In this document: positions 44,553 to 53,585 of the stretch, piece after piece
Layout of the letters: the number at the start of each line of letters is the position of its first letter
How positions within the stretch are numbered: the stretch's first letter is position 1
DNA from: Streptomyces sp. V4I2
Lineage (GTDB): Bacteria > Actinomycetota > Actinomycetes > Streptomycetales > Streptomycetaceae
Length of the DNA: 64,000 nucleotides
Direction: 5' to 3'
Assembly (NCBI RefSeq): GCF_030817655.1
Contig: NZ_JAUSZM010000003.1
Coordinates: 1,488,001-1,552,000 of the forward strand
Notes under the pieces: generated by a model
The model's database searches: none
The model's input: only the letters and a program-made list of their open reading frames with translations
Told to the model about the DNA's origin: nothing
Translations under genes and position numbers: made by a program

Positions 44553-46681
44553 TCACTCGTGCGTGGAGAAGGAGTCGAAGAGTGCTGTCGTGATCTGGTC
44601 GGGGTAGTTGAGGTTGACGGCGCTCGCGACCAGCCCGGCGTCGCCGGTGCCGCTCGCGGAGGGCACGGTCGCGGTCGCGACCTGCTGCCAGGCGGTGCCG
44701 TCTGAACTGGCGTACGCGGTGTAGGCGGTGCCGTCGCGGACGAGCTTCAGCCAGGCGGGGTGGTACGAACTGCCGCCGCCGGCCCAGGTGTCGAGCTTTC
44801 CGTCGCCGTCGCTGTCGGTCAGGAACTCCAGGCCGAACTGCGCGGACATGGTGAGCACCGCGTAGCCGCCCGCCTCCGGCGCTGTGAGATCGTTGGCGAC
44901 GGCGATCCCCGCCTTCGCGGACGGGCCGCTGCCGGTCTGGCCGACGACCCGGGCGGTCACGGTGCCGGACGGCGGCGCGGCGTCGGCGAGGTAGACCGCC
45001 GCCTTCTCGTCCTTCCAGCCGGAGAGGTCCTGGCCGCCCGCCCAGATGGCGAACTGGTCGCCGTTCTGGGCGTATTGGGGCTGCTCGGTGGTGGTGGCGG
45101 TCGTCAGGTACGGCGCCCGCACCTCGGAGGGTGTGGGGGTCACCGTGGCGTCCACGCTGTCGGAGTCGTGCCGTGTGCGGCCGTCCTGGACGAAGGACGT
45201 GCGTACGCCGATCTCGTGGGTGCCCCAGATCGCGTCGGCCGCGGGGGTCACCGTCCAGGTGACGGTGGCGCTGTCGCCCGGGGCGAGGGAGCGGATCCGC
45301 GTGCTGCCGGCCGGTTCGGCGGACCAGCCGTCGGGGAGATCGAGGCGCGTGCTGACCTGGGTGACCGCCCTGGGGCCGGTGTTGGTGACGGTCGCGGTGA
45401 TCTCCGAACCCTTGCCGCCGGTCTGCAGGCTCGGCTGGTACGGGGTGAGCCGGACGCGCGCCGACGGGCAGTCGCGGGCCGCCCCCAGGGTGGTGAGAGG
45501 TCGATGGCGTCGGCGAAGGCCTTCATCCCGGTGTCGTTGGGATGCAGGTGGTCACCGGAGTCGAACGCGGCGGCGTACCGGGTGGGGTCCTCAGGGTCCC
45601 GTACCGCCTTGTCGAAGTCGGCGTAGCCGTCGAAGACCCCGCCGTCGCGTACGAACGCGTTGACCTTCTGCCGGTCGGCCTCCTTGGCCTCGGTCCACCA
45701 GTCGCCCCAGCCGCGGTACGGGACGACCGTCGCGCCGATCAGGCGCAGACCGCGGGCGTGCACGCGCCGGGCGATCTCCTTCATGCCGTCGATCACCTGA
45801 TCGCCGGTGGCACCGCCCCAGCTGAGGTCGTTGACGCCCTCGAAGAGGATCACCGTCCGGGCGCCCGGCTGTGACAGCACGTCGCGTTCCAGCCGGTCCA
45901 GCGCCGACGGGTTGCCGTCGACACCGGCCGTGATCCGGTTGCCGCTGATGCCCTCGTTCAGCACTCCGGCGGTGGACGAGCAGGCCGACAGCCGCCCCGC
46001 CAGATAGTCGGGCCAGCGCCGGTTGGCGTTCGCCGTGGAGGACGCCCCGTCGGTGATGGAGTCGCCGAGCGCCACCACGGCGCCCGCCGCGTCACCGCCC
46101 TGTACGTCGATACCGGTCAGGTACGGGAAGGCGGAGTCGGTCCGGGTGAAGGCGTTCCCGGCGGCGTCCGAGGCGTGGTCGCCGCCGCCGTCGGGCGTCC
46201 AGTAGACGGTCTGGAGGCCCATCCAGTGCTGGCTGATGTGGGTCAACCGGCCGGGGAAGTACAGGCTCACGACCAGGTCGCTGCGGGCGGGCACCGTGAG
46301 CCGGACCTGATCGCTGGCGACCTGCTCGCCGGCCGGGATCGTCACCTCGCTCTTCCCGCCGAACCGCAGATGCTGCGGCTTCGTGACGGCGGAACCGCCA
46401 TCCCGAAGTCCGACCGTCGCGTGCCCGATCGTCACCGCCTCGGTGGTGAAGTCATTGGTCAGGCGGATGCGCACGCTCGAACCTCCCGCGCTCACCCGCA
46501 CCGGAATCCGTACCGTCACCTCGGAGGTGCCCGGGTCGTACGCGGCGTGCTGGGCGGTCGCCCACGTCCCCGTCCACTTCCCCGGTGCAGCCTCGGCCGG
46601 CGACGCCGCCGGGAGCGACAGCCCTGCCAGGACGGCCGCCATGGCCGTGGCCAGGGCCGCCAGCCTTCGGTGTCCAAGCAC
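44553..46681 (-). pseudogene. SGNH esterase with C-terminal modules, frameshifted
   Basis: The first 390 residues are a Sec-exported SGNH/GDSL hydrolase: VVALGDSITDGASS (nucleophile Ser), GISGNRI, ILFEGVNDLS and SGDHLHPND (Asp-His). At 45495-45499 an extra GA dinucleotide (CTCTC on the coding strand) shifts the frame just after AIDL. With it removed, the chain runs on through TTLGAARDCPSARVRLTPYQ, an Ig-like module and the locus's laminin-G-like module to the stop at 44553, giving about 710 residues. The paralogue next door has AIDLTSLG at the same point. The present frame gives a 477-residue esterase with a junk tail. Start GTG 46681 follows AGGAGG. Confidence 0.8.
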
Positions 46682-46692
46682 TGCGGTCCTCC

Positions 46693-47916
46693 TCAGGAAC
46701 AGCCGCGGCCGAGGCCGAGCGACGTCAGGTCGATGGAGTCGGCGAAGGCCTTCATCCCGGCGTCATTGGGGTGGAGGTGGTCACCGGAGTCGTACGCAGC
46801 ACCCAGCCGACGCGGATCCGCCGGATCCCGTACGGCCGCGTCGAAGTCGGCGTGGTCGTCGAAGACCCCGCCCGAGTCCCGCACGAACGCGTTGACCTGC
46901 TGCCGCCGGGCCTCCGTCTCCTCGCTCCAGCCGCCCCAGGTGAAGTCCTTGTACGGCGTGATCGTGGCGCCGACGACCCGCATCCCGCGCTGGTGTGCCC
47001 GGTCGGCGATCTCCGTCATCCCGGCGATGATCTGTTCGGCACTCGCCCCGCCGAGATCGTTGATGCCCTCGAAGAGGATCAGGGTCCTGGCCCCCGGCTG
47101 GGAGAGCACGTCCCGTTCGAGGCGGTCGAGGGCCGAGGGGTTGGTCGCGGTCCCGGCGGTGATCCGGTTGCTGGTGATACCCGCGTTGAGCACTCCGGCG
47201 CCGGGCCGGCAGGCGTTGAGGCGGGCGGAGAGCAGGTCGGGCCAGCGCTGGTTGGTGTCGGCCGTCGAGAAGGACCCGTCGGTGATCGAGTCGCCGAGCG
47301 CCACCACCGATCCGGTCCTCGGCGCGGTCACATCGACGCCGCTGAGGAACGGCCAGCTGGTGGTGGTCCAGGTGAAGGCGTCACCGGCGGTGTCGGCCGC
47401 GTGGTCACCCGCCCCGTAGTCCGTCCAGTACACGGTCTGCTGCGCCCACCAGTGATCGGTGATGTGCGTGACCTGGCCGGGCAGATGGAGGCTGACGACC
47501 AGGTCGGCCAGGGCCGGCACGGCGAGTCCGACCGGATCGCTGACCGCCTGGCCACCCGCCGGGATCGTGACCGCACGCTTCCCGCCGAACCGCAGGTCGT
47601 ACGGGCGCGCCACGGCGGAACCGCCGGCGCGCAGGCCCACGGTCGCGTGCCCGATCGTCACCGGGTCGGTGGCGTAGGCGTTGGTGAGCCGGACGCGTAC
47701 GGACGAACCGCCGACGCTGGTGCGCACCGGCATCCGTACCGTCACCTCGGACATCCCCGAGACCGCGTAGTGCTCGCTCGGGGCCGTCGCCCAGGTCCCG
47801 GTCCAGGCGCGCCGGTCGTCCTGCCGGCCACCGGCCTCGGCGGGTGCCGTCGTCCCCGCCAGGACGGCCGCGACCGCCAGGAGCAAAGCCGCGAGCCTGC
47901 CGCGTATCGCGTGCAT
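46693..47916 (-). CDS. SGNH/GDSL hydrolase, secreted
   Basis: This 407-residue Sec-secreted esterase has a signal peptide MHAIRGRLAALLLAVAAVLA ending near residue 28. Catalytic blocks are SVVALGDSITDGSFS, GITSNRI, LILFEGINDLG and SGDHLHPND. The N-terminal 150 residues form the extra beta domain typical of this Streptomyces subgroup. It stops soon after AFADSIDLTSLG, without accessory modules. It is closely related to the following frameshifted gene and ends 11 bases before it. In this context it probably removes O-acetyl or similar esters from glycans so that the glycosidases can act. That role is inferred. Confidence 0.9.
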   Translation of the reverse strand: MHAIRGRLAALLLAVAAVLAGTTAPAEAGGRQDDRRAWTGTWATAPSEHYAVSGMSEVTVRMPVRTSVGGSSVRVRLTNAYATDPVTIGHATVGLRAGGSAVARPYDLRFGGKRAVTIPAGGQAVSDPVGLAVPALADLVVSLHLPGQVTHITDHWWAQQTVYWTDYGAGDHAADTAGDAFTWTTTSWPFLSGVDVTAPRTGSVVALGDSITDGSFSTADTNQRWPDLLSARLNACRPGAGVLNAGITSNRITAGTATNPSALDRLERDVLSQPGARTLILFEGINDLGGASAEQIIAGMTEIADRAHQRGMRVVGATITPYKDFTWGGWSEETEARRQQVNAFVRDSGGVFDDHADFDAAVRDPADPRRLGAAYDSGDHLHPNDAGMKAFADSIDLTSLGLGRGCS

Positions 47917-47925
47917 GTGCCGCCC

Positions 47926-49935
47926 CTACCGTTCCGCGCCGGTGCGCGCGAGCGCCTGGTACGCCTTGCCGGCGCCCTTGGCCTTGAGGTTCACGAATGC
48001 CGGGGTCACTCCGAGCGGCGCCGCGTATCCCTTGAGCGTCACGGGACCGCGTACGACCTTGCCGTTGGTGACGTCGCGCCACGTTCCGGTCGGCAGGAAG
48101 ACGTCCCGGGTGGAGCCTTCGTCGAGCTTGGGCGCGGCGAGCACGGCCGGGCCGAGCATCCACTCGTCGGTGACCGTGTAACTCGCCGCGTCCTTCGGGA
48201 AGTCGAAGAACAGCGGCCGCATGATCGGATCACCGGTCTTCAGGGTGCTCTGCACCTGGTCCCAGATGTACGGGGCCAGCCGTTCGTGCGTGGCGATGGC
48301 GTCGCGGTAGAGCTCGACCGTCTCCCGGTCGTAGCCGACCCACTCGCCCGTCGTCGCGTCCCGGACACCGGTGGGTGAGGTGGAGGCGTACATCAGCGGC
48401 ATCAGGGACGCCGCCTGGGCCCAGCGGGCCAGGACCTCCTTGGTGGGTGGCGGGTAGCTCAGCGAGCCGCCGATCATGTCGGTCTCGACGAAGGGGTAAC
48501 CGATCGTCGAGACCGCCAAGTTGGCCGAGACCGCGGCGCGCAGCCCGGCGAAGGTGGTCGGCTTGTCGGCCGTGCGGGTGGCGAACCCCTTGTCCTGCGC
48601 GGCGTTCCACGCGACCCGTAACCCGGCCCCCTGTTGGTCGAACTCGTCGGCCAGCTCGGTGCCGTACTTCACGTAGTCGGCGCGGCTGGCCCCCGGGTAG
48701 GGGGCGCACCGGTCGTCGAAGAAGGCGGTGTCGAACTTGAACCCGGCGACCCCCAACTCACCTGTCTGCGCCTTGAGGTCATCGGTGTACCACTGCCGGG
48801 CGGCCGGGTTCGCCAGGTCGATCAGCCCGGTCCGGCGGCCGTTCCACCAGGTGAACAGGCACGGTTTGGACGGGTCGGACGGATCCTTCAGCAGATAGCC
48901 GTTGTCGACGGCTTCGGAGAAGTTGGCGGCGGTCTCGGGCATGTACAGGCCCGTCCACATGCCCAGGTCGAAGCCGAGGCGGCCGAGTTCCTCCGACAGG
49001 GCGGGCAGATCGGGGAAGCGTTCGCCGAAGTCGGCGGCGATCACGCTCTCCTCGATCTGCACCGCGTGCCCGCGGAGTCCGGCGCCGGCCAGCGCGCGGG
49101 CCCAGTCGAGGATGTTCTCCTGGGTCTGCTCGCCGTAGAGCTGGGCCCAGGAGTTCCACAGCGGGGTGGCGTACTGCTCGTAGGAGGTGTCGGAGCGCTC
49201 GGGCTTGCCGACCAGCGCGATGTGGTCGTGGTACACCTCGGCGGGAGTGTCCTCGACGAACACCGTGGAGGCGGCGGGCCGGTCCCCGGTGACGGTGAAC
49301 TCGCCGAGCCCGTTGCCGCCGGAGTTGATCCGCACGTCCATCGGGTCGTTCGTGTGCGCCCGCAGCCCGGTGGCACTGGAGGTGTACCAGAAGGGGGAAA
49401 CCACCTGGTACGACGCCGGACTGAACCCGGTGTCCACCAGCTGCCCGGAGTCCAGCGGCCACGGCTGGACCGTCTGGTCACTGTTCTCGCCGTGCCCGTA
49501 CCAGTGCCCGGCGCTGTTCAGGTCGTACGCCGTGCTGAGCGCGTCGGCCTGTGCGCCCGACAGGGACCAGTTCATGTCGTACCGGTCGGAGCGCAGGGTG
49601 ATCCGCAGATCTACGGTGACACCGGGCAGGTCGGTGGCGGCTGTGACGCGCAGGGTGTTGCCGTCACGGGTGCTTCCGGTGACCTCCCGGACGATGTGCC
49701 AGTCGGCGCCGATCCGGAACCGGAACGCCGCGGGCGCGGTGGCCAGGACGGTCCTGCCCGCCCGTACCGTGGTGAGGGCCAACCGGTCTGTTGTGACGCG
49801 CAGTTCGTAGCCGGGCGTCGCGAGGGTGATCGGCCCGGTTTCGGCGGCGGTCGCCGGGGACGCCGTGCCGAGCAGCGGCGCGGCCAGGACGAGCGCCGCC
49901 GAGCCGCGTCGGACGGTTCGTGTCACTGCGGGCAT
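47926..49935 (-). CDS. GH31 glycosidase A, secreted
   Basis: This 669-residue exported GH31 enzyme has a Sec signal (VRRGSAALVLAAPLLGTASP). The nucleophile region is GVAGFKFDTAFFDDRCAPYP and the acid/base region is GYPFVETDMIGGSLSYPPP. SLMPLMYASTSP and PIMRPLFFDFPKDAASYTVT are further GH31 blocks. It lacks the C-terminal modules of its paralogue at 55566. Activity could be alpha-galactosidase, alpha-N-acetylgalactosaminidase or alpha-glucosidase; sequence does not decide. ATG 49935 overlaps the GH35 stop as TGATG. The next esterase gene starts 9 bases after its stop. Confidence 0.88.
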   Translation of the reverse strand: MPAVTRTVRRGSAALVLAAPLLGTASPATAAETGPITLATPGYELRVTTDRLALTTVRAGRTVLATAPAAFRFRIGADWHIVREVTGSTRDGNTLRVTAATDLPGVTVDLRITLRSDRYDMNWSLSGAQADALSTAYDLNSAGHWYGHGENSDQTVQPWPLDSGQLVDTGFSPASYQVVSPFWYTSSATGLRAHTNDPMDVRINSGGNGLGEFTVTGDRPAASTVFVEDTPAEVYHDHIALVGKPERSDTSYEQYATPLWNSWAQLYGEQTQENILDWARALAGAGLRGHAVQIEESVIAADFGERFPDLPALSEELGRLGFDLGMWTGLYMPETAANFSEAVDNGYLLKDPSDPSKPCLFTWWNGRRTGLIDLANPAARQWYTDDLKAQTGELGVAGFKFDTAFFDDRCAPYPGASRADYVKYGTELADEFDQQGAGLRVAWNAAQDKGFATRTADKPTTFAGLRAAVSANLAVSTIGYPFVETDMIGGSLSYPPPTKEVLARWAQAASLMPLMYASTSPTGVRDATTGEWVGYDRETVELYRDAIATHERLAPYIWDQVQSTLKTGDPIMRPLFFDFPKDAASYTVTDEWMLGPAVLAAPKLDEGSTRDVFLPTGTWRDVTNGKVVRGPVTLKGYAAPLGVTPAFVNLKAKGAGKAYQALARTGAER

Positions 49936-52900
49936 CAGGCGCCGCCGCCGCAGGTCAGCTTGGCGTCGGCCCAGTCGGCGTGGTCCGTGGAGACATCGCC
50001 GTCGCCGTCGACGAGCAGGTCCAGCCAGCGGGCGTCGGCCACGTCCACGTCGATCGCGGTGCCGCCGTCGGAGCCGTACAGCACCGGGGTGGTGGCGAGG
50101 GAGCGGCCGTCGGCGATCACCTGGAAGGAGACGCTGCCGTTGTCGCCGACCTCGTCGTCCACCCCGGCGGTCGCGGTGAAGCGGGTGCAGCCGCCGCCGA
50201 GATAGACCCGGATCTGGCTGTTGGCGTGTACGCCGAAGCCCTTGGCGTAGGTGGTGCCACCGATGCTGAGAGGGCGTCCGTCGCCCGCCGCGGACTCCCC
50301 GTTGGAGGCGTCCTTCTCCACCGGGCCCCAGCCGTTGACCGCCTTGACGAGAGTCAGGTCGCTCACATAGGCGTCGGCGGACAGCCCGGGCGGTGGCACC
50401 TGCACGGCCCGTACGCCGGTCACGGTGCCCGGACGACCGGGCTGTGCGAGCGTGGCGGTCGCGGACAGGACGGCGTAGTGGACCGGGTCGCCGGGCGGGG
50501 TCACGGTGTAGGCCGCGGTCACCGTGTCGCCGGGCCGGACCCGGGCGAAACGGGTCGTGTCGTCGGTGGTCGCGGTCCAGCCGTCCGGGGCCTTCAGCGC
50601 CAGCTCGACGTTCCGGGCGGTCGGCACGTCCTTCGGCACGCTCAGGGTGACGGGGACCTTGGCGGCGGTACCGGTGCCCAGGAACGGCTCGGCGTCGACG
50701 GTGACCTGGGCGCCCGCCGTCGGCATGGCGTAGGTCCCGGCGTTGTACGAGGGTGCGGCCACCGTACCGACCTTGATCCCGCCCGCCGAGGCACCGAGGT
50801 CGACGAGCTTCGCGGAACCCGGGCCCGCTCCTGCCTCGGTCGACCACACGGCCAGGGCGATGGTGTTGCTGCCCTGCTCGCGCAGGATGCCCTTCGGGAT
50901 GACGAACCGTGTCTGCGGCCCGGTGTCCGCCAGATAGCGGCCGACCAGCCAGCCGTTCACGAAGATCTGGGCGCGGTAGCCGGTGCCGCCTCCCTCGGTC
51001 TCGGCGAGATCGAGTGCGATCGCGTTGTCCTGGCCCTGCGGCAGATCGAGCCGGGCGGAGGTGCGGTACCAGCGCACACCGGGTCCGGTCTTCGCGCTCT
51101 GTCCGGCGAGGGTGGTGTTCTTCCAGCTGCCGTCGGGGTAACCGGCGAGGGACCAGCCGGCCCGCTCCCCGTACAGCCCGCCGTTGTTGTACGGGCCCCG
51201 GACGGTGTCGACCGGGTCCTCGCCGCCCCGGCTGCCCTGGATCTTCCAGGTGAGGGTGGAGGCCCCGCCGATCACCTCGGCGCCGAGCAGGCCGCGCGGC
51301 TCCTTGGAGTAGTCGTGGCCCCATTCCTCGTTGTGGCCCGCGTTCTCCACGAGGACGGACAGGACGTTGTCTGTGCTGTCTGCGCCGGCCTTCAGCGTGT
51401 CCGCCGGGATGTCGAAGGTGTGCGCTCCGTCGCCGGAGGAGCCGAGGTAGCGGCCGTTGAGCCAGACCGCGTACTGGCCGGTCGGGCCGGTGTTGGCGTT
51501 CAGCGTGAGCCCGGTGGCCTGGCCCGTGGTCTTGAACCGGCCGCGATACCAGACGTTGCCGTGGTGATAGCCGTACTCGTCCATCGCGAGGACCGGCAGC
51601 GACCCGGCCAGCTCCGGGTTGTTGGCGGTGAGGCGGTCGGCGGTGGTCCAGGTGGAGTCGTCGAAGCCGGGAGCCGCCTCCGGTGCCTCCTCCTTGTACT
51701 TCCATGTCGTCAGCGCGGGCAGCTCGACCGGGCGCGGCGCCTGGGTGACGGCGACCTCGCGGCCGTTCCAGGTCACCGTCTTGGCGTCCGCGATGACCTC
51801 GATCTTCGCGGCCTTGGTGGAGTCGCCGGTCAACTTCAGGGTTCCGCCCGCCAGTTCGGCGGTACGGACGAGGGACGGGCCGCGGACGAGGACCGGGCCC
51901 GCGACGGTGTCCTGCCGCCACCAGTGGGCGGTCTCGGCGGTGTCGGCGATCAGCAGTTCCATGCCGTTCACCAGGACCCTGGCCAGGCCCTTGTGGGTGT
52001 AGTTCAGCCGCAGGTCGCCGCGTTCGGCGTCCCAGGTGGTGGTGACATCCCCATCGAGGACGGTGACCTCGGGCCGCTCGGCGTACCGCAGCACGGTCTC
52101 GCCGGCCTCGCCGTCACGCCCGTACAGCAGCGCCACGTCCCGGTCATCGATCCGGGCGTGCGTCATGATCTCCGAGGTGGAGTAGACGAGCCGCTGGTCC
52201 TCGCCCAAGTCGTAACCCGCGACGAGGAGTTTGGCGTCCCGGCCGTCGACGGTGATCGTGCCCTGCTGCGGTACGCGCGGGTACTCGCCGTCCGCGCCCT
52301 TCAGCGACAAGGTCGTCTCGTCCTTGTCCTTCACGCGGGTGTCGGCGTGCCGGACGGTGAAGAACTGGGTGCCGTCGTCGGGGTTGACGCGCCGGTCGAT
52401 GCGCAGGGCGTCGTCGGACGGGACGGGGGCCTCGGCCTTGTCGGTGCGTGCCAGCGGGGTGACGGAGTTGACCATGTAGCCGAGGCGCTTGAATTCCTGG
52501 TACTTGTCCGTCAGTTGGCGGGACTCGTTGATCGGGGCCCCGTAGTCGTACGACGTGTAGACCGCGTTGGGGTCGGCGAGCCAGCCCCAGTTGGTGCCGC
52601 CGTACGTCATGTAGAAGGACTGGCCGCTCACCCCGGCGGCGATGTTCATCTTGCTGAACACCCGGGTGAAGTCGGTGCCGGTGAGCTTCGCGCAGTCCTG
52701 GTATCCGGTGCCGCCCCAGGGGTCGAAGGCGCCGCCCTGTGCCTCCGGGATGATCAGCGGGGACTCGGGCTTCCACTCGTTGACGTACGAGTAGTCGGGC
52801 AGGTTCTTCCAGGTGTCGGGGTCCTTGCAGTCGAAGCCCTGCGGGTAGGCGTCGAAGCCGTAGATGTCCGGGGCGCCCTTGCCGCTGACCCAGTTCTGGT

Positions 52901-53585
52901 TGGCGCCGCCGTCGTTGACGAAGGTCGGGACGTCGATGCCGTCCTCGCGGGCCCAGTCGATGAGGGTCTGCATGTAGTCGGCGTCCTCGCGACCGCCCTG
53001 GTACTCGTTCTCGACCTGATAGAGGATCACGTTGCCTGTACCGCGCGTCAGTTGGTGCCGCGCGATGATCGGGTTGATCCGGCTCATCCACTCCCGGGCC
53101 GCCTTCAGGTACTCCGGCTCGGAGGTGCGGTTCACGCCGGCCTGCGTCTTGCGCCAGGCGGGCATGCCGCCGCCGGAGACCTCCGCGTTGATGTACGGAC
53201 CCGGGCGGGCGATGACGTACAGGCCCGCGCGTTCGGCCTCGTCGAGCAGCCGCTCCACGTCGCGGATGCCGGTGAAGTCGTACGCGCCCGGCTTCGCGGA
53301 GTGGTAGCCCCAGTCGAAGTAGAGCGAGACGGCGTTGAATCCGCCCGCCTTGATCTTCTGCAGTACGTCACGCCACGCGTCGGGGCTGGGCAGGCGGAAG
53401 TAGTGGAACTCCGCGCCCCAGAGGTACAGGGGCTTGCCGTCGACCTGCACGGAGTACTGGTCGTAGGTGACGGTGTGCGGGGCCCGCGGTTCCGCCTCGA
53501 CTGGTGCCGCGGCGGCACCCGTGCTGGTCAGAGGCATGACGCTCAGTGCCGCGGATAGCAGCAGGGACTTCCACTTCCCCCTCAT
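49935..53585 (-). CDS. GH35 beta-galactosidase, secreted multidomain
   Basis: This 1216-residue secreted enzyme is predicted to release terminal beta-galactose. A Sec signal (SLLLSAALSVMPLTS) precedes the GH35 barrel: KPLYLWGAEFHYFRLPSPDA, the acid/base in ILYQVENEYQGG and the nucleophile in LIIPEAQGGAFDPWGG. It resembles the fungal large-LacA architecture, with jelly-roll domains in the middle. An NPCBM-like C-terminal module holds GWGPVEKDASNGESAAGDGR and GTTYAKGFGVHANSQIRVYL. The GH123 stop overlaps its ATG. It is near the middle of the operon and probably works after fucose or other caps are removed. Confidence 0.93.
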   Translation of the reverse strand: MRGKWKSLLLSAALSVMPLTSTGAAAAPVEAEPRAPHTVTYDQYSVQVDGKPLYLWGAEFHYFRLPSPDAWRDVLQKIKAGGFNAVSLYFDWGYHSAKPGAYDFTGIRDVERLLDEAERAGLYVIARPGPYINAEVSGGGMPAWRKTQAGVNRTSEPEYLKAAREWMSRINPIIARHQLTRGTGNVILYQVENEYQGGREDADYMQTLIDWAREDGIDVPTFVNDGGANQNWVSGKGAPDIYGFDAYPQGFDCKDPDTWKNLPDYSYVNEWKPESPLIIPEAQGGAFDPWGGTGYQDCAKLTGTDFTRVFSKMNIAAGVSGQSFYMTYGGTNWGWLADPNAVYTSYDYGAPINESRQLTDKYQEFKRLGYMVNSVTPLARTDKAEAPVPSDDALRIDRRVNPDDGTQFFTVRHADTRVKDKDETTLSLKGADGEYPRVPQQGTITVDGRDAKLLVAGYDLGEDQRLVYSTSEIMTHARIDDRDVALLYGRDGEAGETVLRYAERPEVTVLDGDVTTTWDAERGDLRLNYTHKGLARVLVNGMELLIADTAETAHWWRQDTVAGPVLVRGPSLVRTAELAGGTLKLTGDSTKAAKIEVIADAKTVTWNGREVAVTQAPRPVELPALTTWKYKEEAPEAAPGFDDSTWTTADRLTANNPELAGSLPVLAMDEYGYHHGNVWYRGRFKTTGQATGLTLNANTGPTGQYAVWLNGRYLGSSGDGAHTFDIPADTLKAGADSTDNVLSVLVENAGHNEEWGHDYSKEPRGLLGAEVIGGASTLTWKIQGSRGGEDPVDTVRGPYNNGGLYGERAGWSLAGYPDGSWKNTTLAGQSAKTGPGVRWYRTSARLDLPQGQDNAIALDLAETEGGGTGYRAQIFVNGWLVGRYLADTGPQTRFVIPKGILREQGSNTIALAVWSTEAGAGPGSAKLVDLGASAGGIKVGTVAAPSYNAGTYAMPTAGAQVTVDAEPFLGTGTAAKVPVTLSVPKDVPTARNVELALKAPDGWTATTDDTTRFARVRPGDTVTAAYTVTPPGDPVHYAVLSATATLAQPGRPGTVTGVRAVQVPPPGLSADAYVSDLTLVKAVNGWGPVEKDASNGESAAGDGRPLSIGGTTYAKGFGVHANSQIRVYLGGGCTRFTATAGVDDEVGDNGSVSFQVIADGRSLATTPVLYGSDGGTAIDVDVADARWLDLLVDGDGDVSTDHADWADAKLTCGGGA

